A DNA stretch of 64,000 nucleotides from G965203045 sp965203045 (GTDB lineage Bacteria; Pseudomonadota; Gammaproteobacteria; PS1; Pseudothioglobaceae), in contig OZ241850.1 in the NCBI GenBank assembly GCA_965203045.1, positions 1,426,001 to 1,490,000 of the forward strand, given 5' to 3'. The notes below the pieces were generated by a model, which was not told the origin of the DNA, made no database searches, and worked only from the letters and a program-made list of their open reading frames with translations. Below are positions 1 to 7,659 of the stretch, one piece after another. The stretch's first letter is position 1; the number at the start of each line of letters is the position of its first letter. A program made the translations under genes and the position numbers.

Positions 1-297
1 TAATGAGAAATTTTTGCTTACATCGCTAATTTTAACACGAGCATTAAGCACAAACATTGCTAGTCTTTTTTTAACTTTTTCTAATAAATCAGGCGGAAAA
101 CTCAAGTAATAATTTGCCTTAATTTTAAAAACATAAAACAAAGCGACAATTTTGCCTTGATGAGTGCAATAAGCATTTAACTGGACTACTAGCTCAGTTA
201 AACTAGTAATATCATTACTGAGCTGTTTTTGTAAAAAATCTTCAGCATCTTCGCCACTTATACAAAGTAAGGCACGATGCGATAAATTAACAATCAT
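1..297 (-). CDS. ygfZ: YgfZ/GcvT-like folate-binding protein, N-terminal part (cut by window edge)
   Basis: The first 99 codons of a minus-strand gene are present, with ATG at 297-295; the rest lies left of the window. The translation starts MIVNLSHRALLCISGEDAED and continues with FLQKQLSNDI and a YCTHQGKIVALF segment. This matches the YgfZ/GcvT-like N-terminus (L-x-G-x-D-A-x-x-F-L-Q-x-Q-L-x-N-D, then Y-C-T-x-Q-G-K-I). YgfZ is a folate-binding protein that supports maintenance of certain iron-sulphur enzymes, including the tRNA methylthiolase MiaB. Its diagnostic conserved cysteine motif would lie outside the window. It sits 32 bases downstream of tRNA-Val and gor on the same strand, so the three may share transcripts. 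A general aminomethyltransferase-fold protein is the alternative. Confidence 0.72.
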   Translation of the reverse strand, partial: MIVNLSHRALLCISGEDAEDFLQKQLSNDITSLTELVVQLNAYCTHQGKIVALFYVFKIKANYYLSFPPDLLEKVKKRLAMFVLNARVKISDVSKNFSL

Positions 298-329
298 ATA
301 ATAAGCTAAAATTTTTATGCACTAAAATA

Positions 330-406
330 TGGTAGTCGCGAGTGGATTCGAACCACCGACTTCCACCATGTCAAGGTGACACTCTAACCAACTGAGTTAC
401 GCGACT
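330..406 (-). tRNA. tRNA-Val (anticodon GAC), CCA encoded
   Basis: The minus strand folds as a complete 77-base tRNA. A perfect 7-bp acceptor stem (AGTCGCG with CGCGACT) is followed by encoded ACCA. The D-arm contains CTCAGTTGGTTAGAG. The anticodon loop TTGACAT places GAC at positions 34-36 on a CACC/GGTG stem, and the T-arm carries GGTTCGAATCC. GAC reads valine codons GUC and GUU. It lies 57 bases downstream of gor on the same strand. Confidence 0.97.
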
Positions 407-427
407 AGGAAGGAAATAAAATTGCAT

Positions 428-433
428 ATTATA
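428..433 (-). promoter_or_regulatory. possible -10 box for tRNA-Val
   Basis: A perfect TATAAT reads on the minus strand about 22 bases before the tRNA 5' end, inside the 57-base gap after gor. No convincing -35 hexamer stands 16-18 bases upstream, so read-through from gor is an equally good source of the transcript. Confidence 0.25.
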
Positions 434-463
434 GTTTAAATTGATTATAACAGCGGTCATATT

Positions 464-1798
464 TTAATTGCGTAAAGTAACTAATTCTTCAGCGCTTGTT
501 GGATGAATGGCAATGGTATTATCAAAATCAGCCTTGGTTGCCCCCATCTTAATTGCAACGGCAAAGCCTTGTAATATTTCATCAGCCCCACCACCAATTA
601 TATGACAACCAATAATCTTTTCGGTTTTACCAGAGCAAATGAGTTTGATAGCGGTAGTGGTTTTGTGACTTAGTAGGGCATCAGACATTGGAGTAAAACT
701 AGTGGTATAAATTTTAATATCACTACTATTAGACTTAGCTTGGGTCTCTGTTAGTCCTATAGTTGCAATTGGTGGGTGGCTGAAAATCACAGTTGGGATA
801 TTATCATATTTGAGTTTAGATTTTGACATATTATTAAAAAGACGACCAGCAAGTCTTCTGCCAGCGGCTATAGCAACTGGTGTTAATGGCGCTTTGCCTG
901 TTACATCGCCAAGAGCGTAAATACTATCAATATTAGTATTTTGATAATCGTCTACTAAAATAAACCCGTGCTCATCAAGTTTAATATCTACATTTTCTAA
1001 ACCTAAATTTTGTGTTTGTGGTTTGCGCCCAATTGCCCAAATTAAACAATCAAAATTTTTAAAATTACCTTGGTTTGTGTGCACACAAATACCATCACTA
1101 ATACGGGTCACTCGGCAATTTTGATAAATTTCAATACCTTGATTTTGATAATCTTTAGCTAGAGTTTTAATAAGCAAATCATCTAAAAAACTCAAAATAT
1201 TTTTACCGCTTTCAAATAGTTTAACCTTTGCGCCTAAAGCATTTAAAACCCCAGCTAATTCCACACCTATATAACCGCCACCAATAATAGCAACTTTTTG
1301 GGGGCAGGTTTTAAGACTAAAAAACCCATCAGAAGTAATACCTAAATTTGCCCCACTAATGTTAGGGATAAATGGCATGCTACCGGGTGCTAAAACAATA
1401 TGGTTACCACTATAGGCAATACCATCTACCTCAATGGTATTGTTATTAGCAAGATAAGCATGGCCCTTAATATAATCAATGCCCAGTTTTGCTAAATAAC
1501 TATCATACCAATTAGTAATATTTTTGATATAACTATCACGCGCGCTGACTAAATTTTGCCAATTAAAGTCAATGTTATTGATATTAAAACCAAAACCACT
1601 GGCATTAGCTATTGTATTAGCAGCATTAGCTGCAAACCACATTACTTTTTTAGGCACGCAACCAACATTAACGCAAGTCCCGCCAACAATATTATTTTCA
1701 ATAATGGCGCATTTTTTGCCGTATTCTGCGGCGCGCTCTGCTACTGAGAGTCCGCCACTGCCAGCGCCAATGGCAATCATATCATAGTGTTTAGACAC
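464..1798 (-). CDS. gor: glutathione-disulfide reductase
   Basis: This is a 444-residue class I pyridine nucleotide-disulphide oxidoreductase that reduces oxidised glutathione with NADPH in the cytoplasm. The FAD-binding motif GAGSGG is at residues 11-16. The redox-active cysteines in GGTCVNVGC fall at 42 and 47, the same numbers I recall for E. coli Gor. The NAD(P) fold motif GGGYIGVELAG is in the middle, and the C-terminal HPTSAEE carries the catalytic histidine-glutamate pair. I chose GTG at 1798 because the protein then begins MSKHYDMIAIG, as Gor does, and AAGG lies 7 bases upstream. An upstream in-frame GTG at 1822 would add eight residues with no family support. The gene diverges from the aldehyde dehydrogenase across a 97-base gap and is followed by tRNA-Val. 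Trypanothione or mycothione reductases share the fold, but the N-terminal match favours Gor. Confidence 0.93.
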   Translation of the reverse strand: MSKHYDMIAIGAGSGGLSVAERAAEYGKKCAIIENNIVGGTCVNVGCVPKKVMWFAANAANTIANASGFGFNINNIDFNWQNLVSARDSYIKNITNWYDSYLAKLGIDYIKGHAYLANNNTIEVDGIAYSGNHIVLAPGSMPFIPNISGANLGITSDGFFSLKTCPQKVAIIGGGYIGVELAGVLNALGAKVKLFESGKNILSFLDDLLIKTLAKDYQNQGIEIYQNCRVTRISDGICVHTNQGNFKNFDCLIWAIGRKPQTQNLGLENVDIKLDEHGFILVDDYQNTNIDSIYALGDVTGKAPLTPVAIAAGRRLAGRLFNNMSKSKLKYDNIPTVIFSHPPIATIGLTETQAKSNSSDIKIYTTSFTPMSDALLSHKTTTAIKLICSGKTEKIIGCHIIGGGADEILQGFAVAIKMGATKADFDNTIAIHPTSAEELVTLRN

Positions 1799-1895
1799 TT
1801 TAAAACCTTTGAATAAAAGCACTCATTTTAACACCCATTATTATTTATTAAGATGTAAAATAAATGAGCGCTATTATCAATTGAAGGAGCAATTT

Positions 1896-3278
1896 GTGTT
1901 AGAAGTTAGGCAAGCCTATACTCAACAGCTATTAAAGACTATTCAGCTGGATAGCGCCGATGATATTGAGAAAAAATTAACCACAGCGCATCTTGCCCAT
2001 CTAACTCATCGCCAAGGTTTGCCCGCCCATAGAAGAATTAAGATACTTGATAATTTAATCCATTTAATGGCAAAAGAACAAAATGATTTTGCTAAACTTA
2101 TTGCTAGTGAAGGTGGTAAGCCATTAACAGACGCCAAGGTAGAAGTTTCCCGTGCAATAGACGGAATAAAGATTGCTATTACTGAGATAAGGGCGACTAG
2201 AGGTAAGCAAATTCCAATGGATTTAACTACAGCGGGTGAGGGTAGGGTTGCTTGGACAACACCAGAACCAATAGGAGTTGTAGTAGCGGTTAGTGCTTTT
2301 AATCATCCATTAAATTTAATTGTTCATCAAGTAGTCCCAGCAATTGCTGTTGGTTGTCCGATAATTGTAAAACCAGCAGATGTTACTCCGCTTTGCTGCT
2401 TGCGTTTTGTCCAATTAGCGCATAAAGCAGGGCTGGCTAAGGACTGGTTACAGGCTAGTGTTTGTGCTATACCAGAGGCGGAGAAGTTAGTTACTGATAA
2501 TCGAGTAGCATTTTTTAGTTTTATCGGCTCGGCTAAGGTGGGATGGTATTTACGTTCTAAATTATCCCCCGGTACACGTTGTGCCTTAGAACATGGTGGC
2601 GCTGCCCCATTGATTTATGATGATTTTGCCAATAATAATGCCTTTGTAAGTGGTGTTATTAGAGCTGGATTTTATCATAGCGGTCAGGTCTGTGTTTCTG
2701 TGCAACGTATTTTTGTACCTAATAATAAGGTTAAAGATATTGCTAAACAAATTGCTAATAAGGCGGATAAATTAGTTGTGGGTGATGCTATCAATGAAGA
2801 CACTGAAGTAGGACCCTTAATTCTGCCACGTGAAGTTGACCGTGTTGCTAGCTGGGTAGATGAGGCGCTTAATGAGGGCGCGGAATTGCTCTGCGGCGGT
2901 AAAAAACTCAGTCCCACAACTTATGCTCCAACTGTGTTATTAAATCCCAACCCTAATTCTAAGGTTTCCATACAGGAAATTTTTGGACCTGTGGTTTGTG
3001 TGTATGGTTATGATAATTTAAGTGATGTAATAAAAGCAGCTAATGGGCTAGAAGTAGCTTTCCAAGCTTCTATTTTTACCGATAATATTCATTTTGCTCA
3101 CAAAGTTGCCAAACAATTAGATGCTTCAGCAGTTATGATTAATGATTATTCTACTTTTAGAACCGATTGGATGCCATTTGCTGGCCGCAGACATTCAGGC
3201 TATGGTGTAGGTGGTATTGGTTATACTATGGCAGATATGACTGAGGATAAAATGCTGGTTATTAATACTAATCATTAA
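1896..3278 (+). CDS. NAD(P)-dependent aldehyde dehydrogenase family protein
   Basis: This 460-residue member of the ALDH superfamily would oxidise an aldehyde to its carboxylate in the cytoplasm. The catalytic nucleophile is Cys266 in SGQVCVSVQR and the general base is Glu232 in CALEHGG. The spacing of 34 residues is typical for the family. FGPVVCV and PFAGRRHSGYG are the usual C-terminal motifs, and SAFNHPLNL lies in the coenzyme site. GTG at 1896 is preferred because AAGGAG stands 6 bases before it. An in-frame TTG at 1809 would add 29 residues and run into the gor start region. Substrate is not evident: lactaldehyde/glycolaldehyde-type and semialdehyde-type enzymes have the same signature. 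It is divergently placed from gor, so a role in redox or aldehyde detoxification is possible but only inferred. Confidence 0.88.
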   Translation: MLEVRQAYTQQLLKTIQLDSADDIEKKLTTAHLAHLTHRQGLPAHRRIKILDNLIHLMAKEQNDFAKLIASEGGKPLTDAKVEVSRAIDGIKIAITEIRATRGKQIPMDLTTAGEGRVAWTTPEPIGVVVAVSAFNHPLNLIVHQVVPAIAVGCPIIVKPADVTPLCCLRFVQLAHKAGLAKDWLQASVCAIPEAEKLVTDNRVAFFSFIGSAKVGWYLRSKLSPGTRCALEHGGAAPLIYDDFANNNAFVSGVIRAGFYHSGQVCVSVQRIFVPNNKVKDIAKQIANKADKLVVGDAINEDTEVGPLILPREVDRVASWVDEALNEGAELLCGGKKLSPTTYAPTVLLNPNPNSKVSIQEIFGPVVCVYGYDNLSDVIKAANGLEVAFQASIFTDNIHFAHKVAKQLDASAVMINDYSTFRTDWMPFAGRRHSGYGVGGIGYTMADMTEDKMLVINTNH

Positions 3279-3404
3279 GTGAGTTAAATGTTGTAATTAT
3301 GTTTTGATTAGTTTTTGATATATAATTATTGCAGCTTATACTATTTGGACAATAGCAATATCAACAAAATCGCACTGATGGAATTATTAGCGTGTTAAAG
3401 TGGA

Positions 3405-4808
3405 ATGAACTTTTATTTTTATGATTTAGAAACTTTTGGTATTAATACTAGAACCTCAAGGATTGCTCAGTTTGCTGGGGTTAGGACTGATGAGAATTTT
3501 AATGCCTTGTCCACAGATATGTTCTATTGTAAGCCTAGTGGTGACAGTCTGCCCGATCCAGAGTCGTGTTTTATAACTAATATTACTCCCCAGTCTTGTC
3601 AACAACAAGGTTTAGCTGAACATCAGTTTATTGGCAAAATAATTACCCGATTTTCTCAGGAAAATACTTGTGTGTTGGGTTTTAATAATATTCGTTTTGA
3701 TGATGAGTTTATTCGCTTTACGGCGTGGCGTAATTTGCTTGACCCTTACTCTTGGTCGTGGCAAAATGGCAATAGTCGGTTTGATTTATTAGATGTAGTG
3801 CGTTTTTGTTATGCGCTTAAGCAAAATACTAGTCTAAAGTGGGTTTATGACGAGGTAGATGGAGTTAAAACACCAAGTTTTAAGTTAGATAAACTAGCCC
3901 CTGCTAATAATATTGAACATAGCCAAGCTCACGATGCTTTAGCTGATGTAAAAGCCACTATTGAACTTGCTAAAAAAATTAAACAAACTCAGCCAGAGCT
4001 TTGGGGTTATGCTTTTAATTTGCGCTATAAAAAAACAGTCGCCCACTACATTAAATTGCTTGAACCAATGCTACATACCTCAGGCATGTATCCACCAGCT
4101 GATGCTTGTACTAAACTGACAACCGCTTTGTGCTATCATCCTAAATATAAAGAAAGAGCCATAGTTTATAATTTGGAGCAAGGTCCAGAAATATTACTAA
4201 ATTTATCGGTTGAGGAATTAGAGCAACGTATCTTTACTAAACAGCAAGATTTAGCCCAAGGGCAAGAGAGGTTAGAGATTAAAGAGCTGATTTTCAATCG
4301 CAGCCCTATGTTTGTTGCTAGCAAAAACCCGCCACCGCAACTAGGTATTAATAGCGAGCAATGCCTTAAAAATTTAGAGTTTATTAAACAGCACCATAAT
4401 CAGATTTTACCCAAAATTATCTCACTTTATGAGCAACAAGATTTTAGTAATAGCGCTGATGTTGACCAGCAGCTTTATGATGGTTTTTTATCTAATCAAG
4501 AGCGCGCTAAATTAGATGATATTAGTAAATTAAATGCTAAGCAGTTAGCAGATTATAAAGTTAAATTTAGTGATAAACGTCTTGCTAAATTGCTATTGCA
4601 CTATAAAGGCAGGAATTTTCCTAGTAGTCTAAATGAAAGTGAAAAAGAACAATGGTTTGAAGTGGTACAAGCGCGTTTTCAGCAGGGCAAAGATGATTAT
4701 TTATCTATCCAAGCGTATTTTAAAAAAATTACCGTTTTGGAAGAGCACTACCCGCATAAGGCTAAATTATGGCAAGAGTTAAGCCAATATGGCGAACAAT
4801 TTGCTTAA
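3405..4808 (+). CDS. sbcB: exodeoxyribonuclease I
   Basis: The 467-residue protein has the length of E. coli ExoI (475). ExoI degrades single-stranded DNA 3' to 5' and acts in mismatch repair and recombination. The DEDDh exonuclease core is visible: YDLETFG at residues 6-12 supplies the first Asp and Glu, FNNIRFDDEF supplies the second Asp motif, and HDALADVKAT supplies the catalytic His and final Asp. The SH3-like and C-terminal helical regions follow, including the family-typical KELIFNRSPMF. ATG at 3405 gives an N-terminus that begins directly on the first exonuclease strand. The upstream 126-base gap has no clear promoter. The next gene, nth, is another DNA repair gene 83 bases downstream, so co-transcription is possible although nth has its own candidate -10. 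Confidence 0.95.
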   Translation: MNFYFYDLETFGINTRTSRIAQFAGVRTDENFNALSTDMFYCKPSGDSLPDPESCFITNITPQSCQQQGLAEHQFIGKIITRFSQENTCVLGFNNIRFDDEFIRFTAWRNLLDPYSWSWQNGNSRFDLLDVVRFCYALKQNTSLKWVYDEVDGVKTPSFKLDKLAPANNIEHSQAHDALADVKATIELAKKIKQTQPELWGYAFNLRYKKTVAHYIKLLEPMLHTSGMYPPADACTKLTTALCYHPKYKERAIVYNLEQGPEILLNLSVEELEQRIFTKQQDLAQGQERLEIKELIFNRSPMFVASKNPPPQLGINSEQCLKNLEFIKQHHNQILPKIISLYEQQDFSNSADVDQQLYDGFLSNQERAKLDDISKLNAKQLADYKVKFSDKRLAKLLLHYKGRNFPSSLNESEKEQWFEVVQARFQQGKDDYLSIQAYFKKITVLEEHYPHKAKLWQELSQYGEQFA

Positions 4809-4858
4809 AACCATGTAGAAGATGAACTAAATTTGTCAAATTTGGTATTAAATTAGAG

Positions 4859-4864
4859 TATAAT
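4859..4864 (+). promoter_or_regulatory. candidate -10 box upstream of nth
   Basis: A perfect TATAAT lies 27 bases before the nth start codon. The best -35 match, TTGTCA, stands 20 bases upstream, which is longer than the usual 16-18, so the promoter is uncertain. Confidence 0.35.
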
Positions 4865-4891
4865 GTATTCTTATTTTTTGTTTGTTAATCA

Positions 4892-5581
4892 ATGGATACA
4901 GGAACTAGGAAAGAGATATTTGCTCGTTTATTGAAAAAAACGCCAAATCCCACCACTGAGCTTAATTATACCACTCCTTTTGAGTTACTGGTTGCGGTAA
5001 CGCTCTCAGCTCAGGCAACTGATGTTAGTGTTAATAAGGTAACCGCTAAGTTATTCCCAATTGCTAATACACCGCAGACAATTCTTGACTTAGGAGCAGA
5101 TAAATTACGAGATATTATCAAAACTATCGGTTTGTTTAATTCTAAAGTTAAGCACATTTTACAAACTTGTAAAATTTTAATTAATAAATATAATTCTCAA
5201 GTTCCAAATAGTAGAAAAGAGTTAGAAGCATTACCCGGAGTAGGGCGTAAAACCGCTAACGTAATCTTAAATACTATTTTTAATCAACCAACTATTGCGG
5301 TTGATACTCATATTTATCGGGTAGCAAATCGCACTGCTTTAGCATCAGGTAAAACGGTATTGGAAGTGGAGAAAAAACTTGTTAAATTTATTCCTGATGA
5401 ATATAAAATACCTGCCCATCATTTGCTAATTTTGCATGGTCGTTATACTTGTTTTGCCCGTTCTCCAAAGTGTTTAGAATGCGTTTTGCAAGATTTATGC
5501 GAATATGAGGAAAAGAATATTCCCGGTTATAAAGAAGCCTTAGAAGCAAAGCGAACTGCAGAGTTATTAGCAGAAGAATAA
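4892..5581 (+). CDS. nth: endonuclease III (bifunctional DNA glycosylase/AP lyase)
   Basis: This 229-residue enzyme removes oxidised pyrimidines and nicks at abasic sites in base excision repair. The helix-hairpin-helix motif LPGVGRKTANV contains catalytic Lys120, and AVDTHIYRV contains catalytic Asp138. Both numbers agree with my memory of E. coli Nth, so the N-terminal half aligns without gaps. A [4Fe-4S] cluster is bound by four cysteines spaced C-x6-C-x2-C-x5-C near residues 187-203. The C-terminus is about 18 residues longer than in E. coli (EEKNIPGYKEALEAKRTAEL). There is no clear Shine-Dalgarno before ATG 4892. It precedes rpsP by 31 bases and could be co-transcribed with it. Confidence 0.97.
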   Translation: MDTGTRKEIFARLLKKTPNPTTELNYTTPFELLVAVTLSAQATDVSVNKVTAKLFPIANTPQTILDLGADKLRDIIKTIGLFNSKVKHILQTCKILINKYNSQVPNSRKELEALPGVGRKTANVILNTIFNQPTIAVDTHIYRVANRTALASGKTVLEVEKKLVKFIPDEYKIPAHHLLILHGRYTCFARSPKCLECVLQDLCEYEEKNIPGYKEALEAKRTAELLAEE

Positions 5582-5612
5582 TTATTTTTATAACTACAAG
5601 GAGCAGAAAACC

Positions 5613-6308
5613 ATGGTTAAAATTAGATTAACCCGAGGTGGAGCAAAGAAAAGGCCTTTTTATTCTATTGTTGCTACTGATAGTAGAAAACCTAGAGATA
5701 GTGGTTTTATAGAGCGTGTTGGTTATTTTAATCCTATTGCTACTGGACAGGAGGTAAGGCTAAATTTAGATGAGGAAAAACTCAATGCTTGGATAGAAAA
5801 AGGAGCACTGCTTAGTAATAGGGTTAAGCAACTGATAAAAGAGGCTAAAAATCCACAGATAAGAGAGAGAAAGTTAGTTAAAAAACAAGCGCTTAGCACT
5901 AAAAAATTAATTGCTCAAAAAGCAAAATTACCACAAAAATCTAAACAAGAAGCAGTAGCGGAAGTAGATAAGTCAAAAGTAAGTACTAAGACAGAAGTAG
6001 CAACAAAAGAAGTAGAGACTAAAGTCCCAACAGGAGCGGAAAAATCAACATTAGCAGTAAAGGAACAGTTGGTAAAAGCAAAGGTTGGCAAAATGAAAGT
6101 AGCCTCAGCAGAGCAAGAAAAACCGGTAGCAGATAAAACAGAAAATAAAGGAAAAGCATCGGCAAAAATAGAAGCAGAGCAAGAAAATCAAGCGCAATCA
6201 AAACAAAAAGAATCCGTAACAAAAACAGAAAAGCAATCAACATCAGCACAAGCGCAAAAAGTTGCCACGACAGATATAAAAGCAAAAAAACCTAAAAAAG
6301 ATAGCTAA
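5613..6308 (+). CDS. rpsP: 30S ribosomal protein bS16 with an unusually long charged C-terminal tail
   Basis: Residues 1 to about 84 form an ordinary bS16, an assembly protein of the 30S subunit. It starts MVKIRLTRGGAKKRPFYSIV and includes RPFYSIVATDSR, IERVGYFNPIA and RVKQLIKEA. bS16 normally ends near residue 80-90, but this gene stays open to residue 231. The extra 145 or so residues are almost entirely Lys, Ala, Glu, Gln, Thr, Ser and Val, ending in a KAKKPKKDS basic tail, and look disordered. A strong AAGGAG lies 9 bases before ATG 5613. rimM starts 6 bases after the stop, which is the normal operon neighbour. Some bacteria carry shorter Lys/Ala/Glu extensions on bS16; this one is long for the family. 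Whether it is processed or binds rRNA cannot be told from sequence. Confidence 0.95.
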   Translation: MVKIRLTRGGAKKRPFYSIVATDSRKPRDSGFIERVGYFNPIATGQEVRLNLDEEKLNAWIEKGALLSNRVKQLIKEAKNPQIRERKLVKKQALSTKKLIAQKAKLPQKSKQEAVAEVDKSKVSTKTEVATKEVETKVPTGAEKSTLAVKEQLVKAKVGKMKVASAEQEKPVADKTENKGKASAKIEAEQENQAQSKQKESVTKTEKQSTSAQAQKVATTDIKAKKPKKDS

Positions 6309-6314
6309 TTATCA

Positions 6315-6797
6315 ATGCTATTAGTTGGTCAAATTATTGGCATTTTTGGTGTTAAAGGCTGGGTTAAGATTTTTAGTTATACTGAGAATAAAATTAGCAT
6401 TTGTAAATACCTGCCTTGTTTAACACAGCAAAAAGGGCGCTATATATCCATTGTAATTACTCAGTGTAAACTGCATGGCAAAACTATTATTGCTAAAATA
6501 GATAAAATTGATACAGTTCAACAAGCTGAGACATATTTGGGTAAAAAACTCTATATTCGTCCTCAACAATTACCTAAAAAACAAACAGACGAATATTATT
6601 GGTCAGAATTGGTGGGGCTGACAGTGGTGGATTTAGATGATAATTTACTGGGCGTTGTCGCGCGGTTGATGGAGACCGGCAGCAATGATGTTTTGATTAT
6701 TACTAATAAAAACAAAGAATTGTTGGTGCCTTATACTCCTAATTATGTTAAACAAGTTGATCTAGCCAAACAGCGTTTAGTATTGGATTGGCAGTAG
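6315..6797 (+). CDS. rimM: ribosome maturation factor RimM
   Basis: This 160-residue protein helps mature the 16S rRNA 3' domain and binds uS19 during 30S assembly. The N-terminal RimM beta-barrel starts at GQIIGIFGVKGWVKIFSY. The C-terminal PRC-barrel contains YYWSELVGLTVVD, the METGSNDVL segment and LLVPYTPNYVKQVD, all family hallmarks. It follows rpsP by 6 bases, as in most bacteria. The next usual genes trmD and rplS are missing here: the downstream gene ypjD is convergent and its stop lies 10 bases away. There is therefore no room for a separate terminator between them. Confidence 0.95.
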   Translation: MLLVGQIIGIFGVKGWVKIFSYTENKISICKYLPCLTQQKGRYISIVITQCKLHGKTIIAKIDKIDTVQQAETYLGKKLYIRPQQLPKKQTDEYYWSELVGLTVVDLDDNLLGVVARLMETGSNDVLIITNKNKELLVPYTPNYVKQVDLAKQRLVLDWQ

Positions 6798-6807
6798 TAT
6801 GTAATGT

Positions 6808-7584
6808 TTAATAACCAACTATATATTCTAGTATAAATAATGAGCCAAAATAAGCTACAATTAAAAAGCCAAAACTTATCCATACCAATTTAATCAATTG
6901 CTTGCCTCTAAAGCCAAATATAACGTGGCTAATAAGAATAATAATTAGTATCAGCCAAGCGATAATAGATAATACTGTTTTATGCACTAAATGTTGAGCG
7001 AAAATATCGCTTAAGAAAATAAATCCGCTTAGCAAAGACAGAGTTAGCAATGCAGTCCCAGTTATAAGGCCTAATAACAATAACATCTCCATTGTTTCCA
7101 GTGGTAGTAAATCTTGGCGAAATTGGTAGTGATTTTGGCGACGTAGCGCCTTGTCTTGAATTTTCAATAAAATTGACTGAATAAAACATAAAAATAAAAT
7201 AGCATAAGCACCCATTGATAACACAATATGAATTCCTAATTCAGTGGAGATTGATTTTTGTTGTTGCTCAATTGGTAATAAATTAACAAGCAAACTGGCA
7301 ATAATAATAATATAAACAATTTTTCTTAAAATGAAAATGGGGTAAATAGCAGTGGTAATAAGGGTAAATAAGCCAATAAAAAATCCGGCAATCATCAAAC
7401 TATTGATAAAACTAAATATCAAATTATCTTCAGTAATAATCTGCTCATTTATTATTAGCAAATGTAAAATGATGCCAATAGTAGCCCAAAGGTAATGGCT
7501 ATTTAGTCCGATTGAACTTTTAGTGGGTGAGCGATTGAAATAGCTGGCAAGCGTATAGCTAATAATAGCAAAAATAGAAACCAT
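6808..7584 (-). CDS. ypjD: YpjD/CcsA (HemX)-family inner membrane protein
   Basis: A 258-residue polytopic membrane protein with about eight hydrophobic segments. It has the cytochrome c assembly (CcsA/HemX-like) fold. The C-terminus ISHVIFGFRGKQLIKLVW followed by AYFGSLFILEYI fits the W-G-x-R-G-x...AYFGS-x-x-V-x-E ending I know from E. coli YpjD. GIHIVLSMGAYA holds a histidine at the position where CcsA-type proteins often bind haem; I infer this only by similarity. ATG at 7584 lies 75 bases from the divergent ffh start. ypjD next to and divergent from ffh is the common gammaproteobacterial arrangement, which supports the assignment. Its exact role (haem or cytochrome handling, or membrane quality control) is not established by the sequence. 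Confidence 0.85.
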   Translation of the reverse strand: MVSIFAIISYTLASYFNRSPTKSSIGLNSHYLWATIGIILHLLIINEQIITEDNLIFSFINSLMIAGFFIGLFTLITTAIYPIFILRKIVYIIIIASLLVNLLPIEQQQKSISTELGIHIVLSMGAYAILFLCFIQSILLKIQDKALRRQNHYQFRQDLLPLETMEMLLLLGLITGTALLTLSLLSGFIFLSDIFAQHLVHKTVLSIIAWLILIIILISHVIFGFRGKQLIKLVWISFGFLIVAYFGSLFILEYIVGY

Positions 7585-7659
7585 ATCTATGATAAGCCTT
7601 AAATTAGGGTTTATTATAGTGGATTTTTAGGGATAATAAGTAGATTTTTACCAGTTATT

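Noticed and set aside
1799..1895. N-terminal extension of the aldehyde dehydrogenase from TTG 1809 and of gor from GTG 1822
   Set aside because: Both longer forms would overlap each other. The shorter starts (GTG 1896 and GTG 1798) have good Shine-Dalgarno sites and match family N-termini.
6019..6285. Very hydrophobic 88-codon frame antisense to rpsP
   Set aside because: Antisense reading of Lys, Ala, Glu and Thr codons gives Phe, Leu and Ala codons, so the membrane-like look is a by-product of the rpsP tail.
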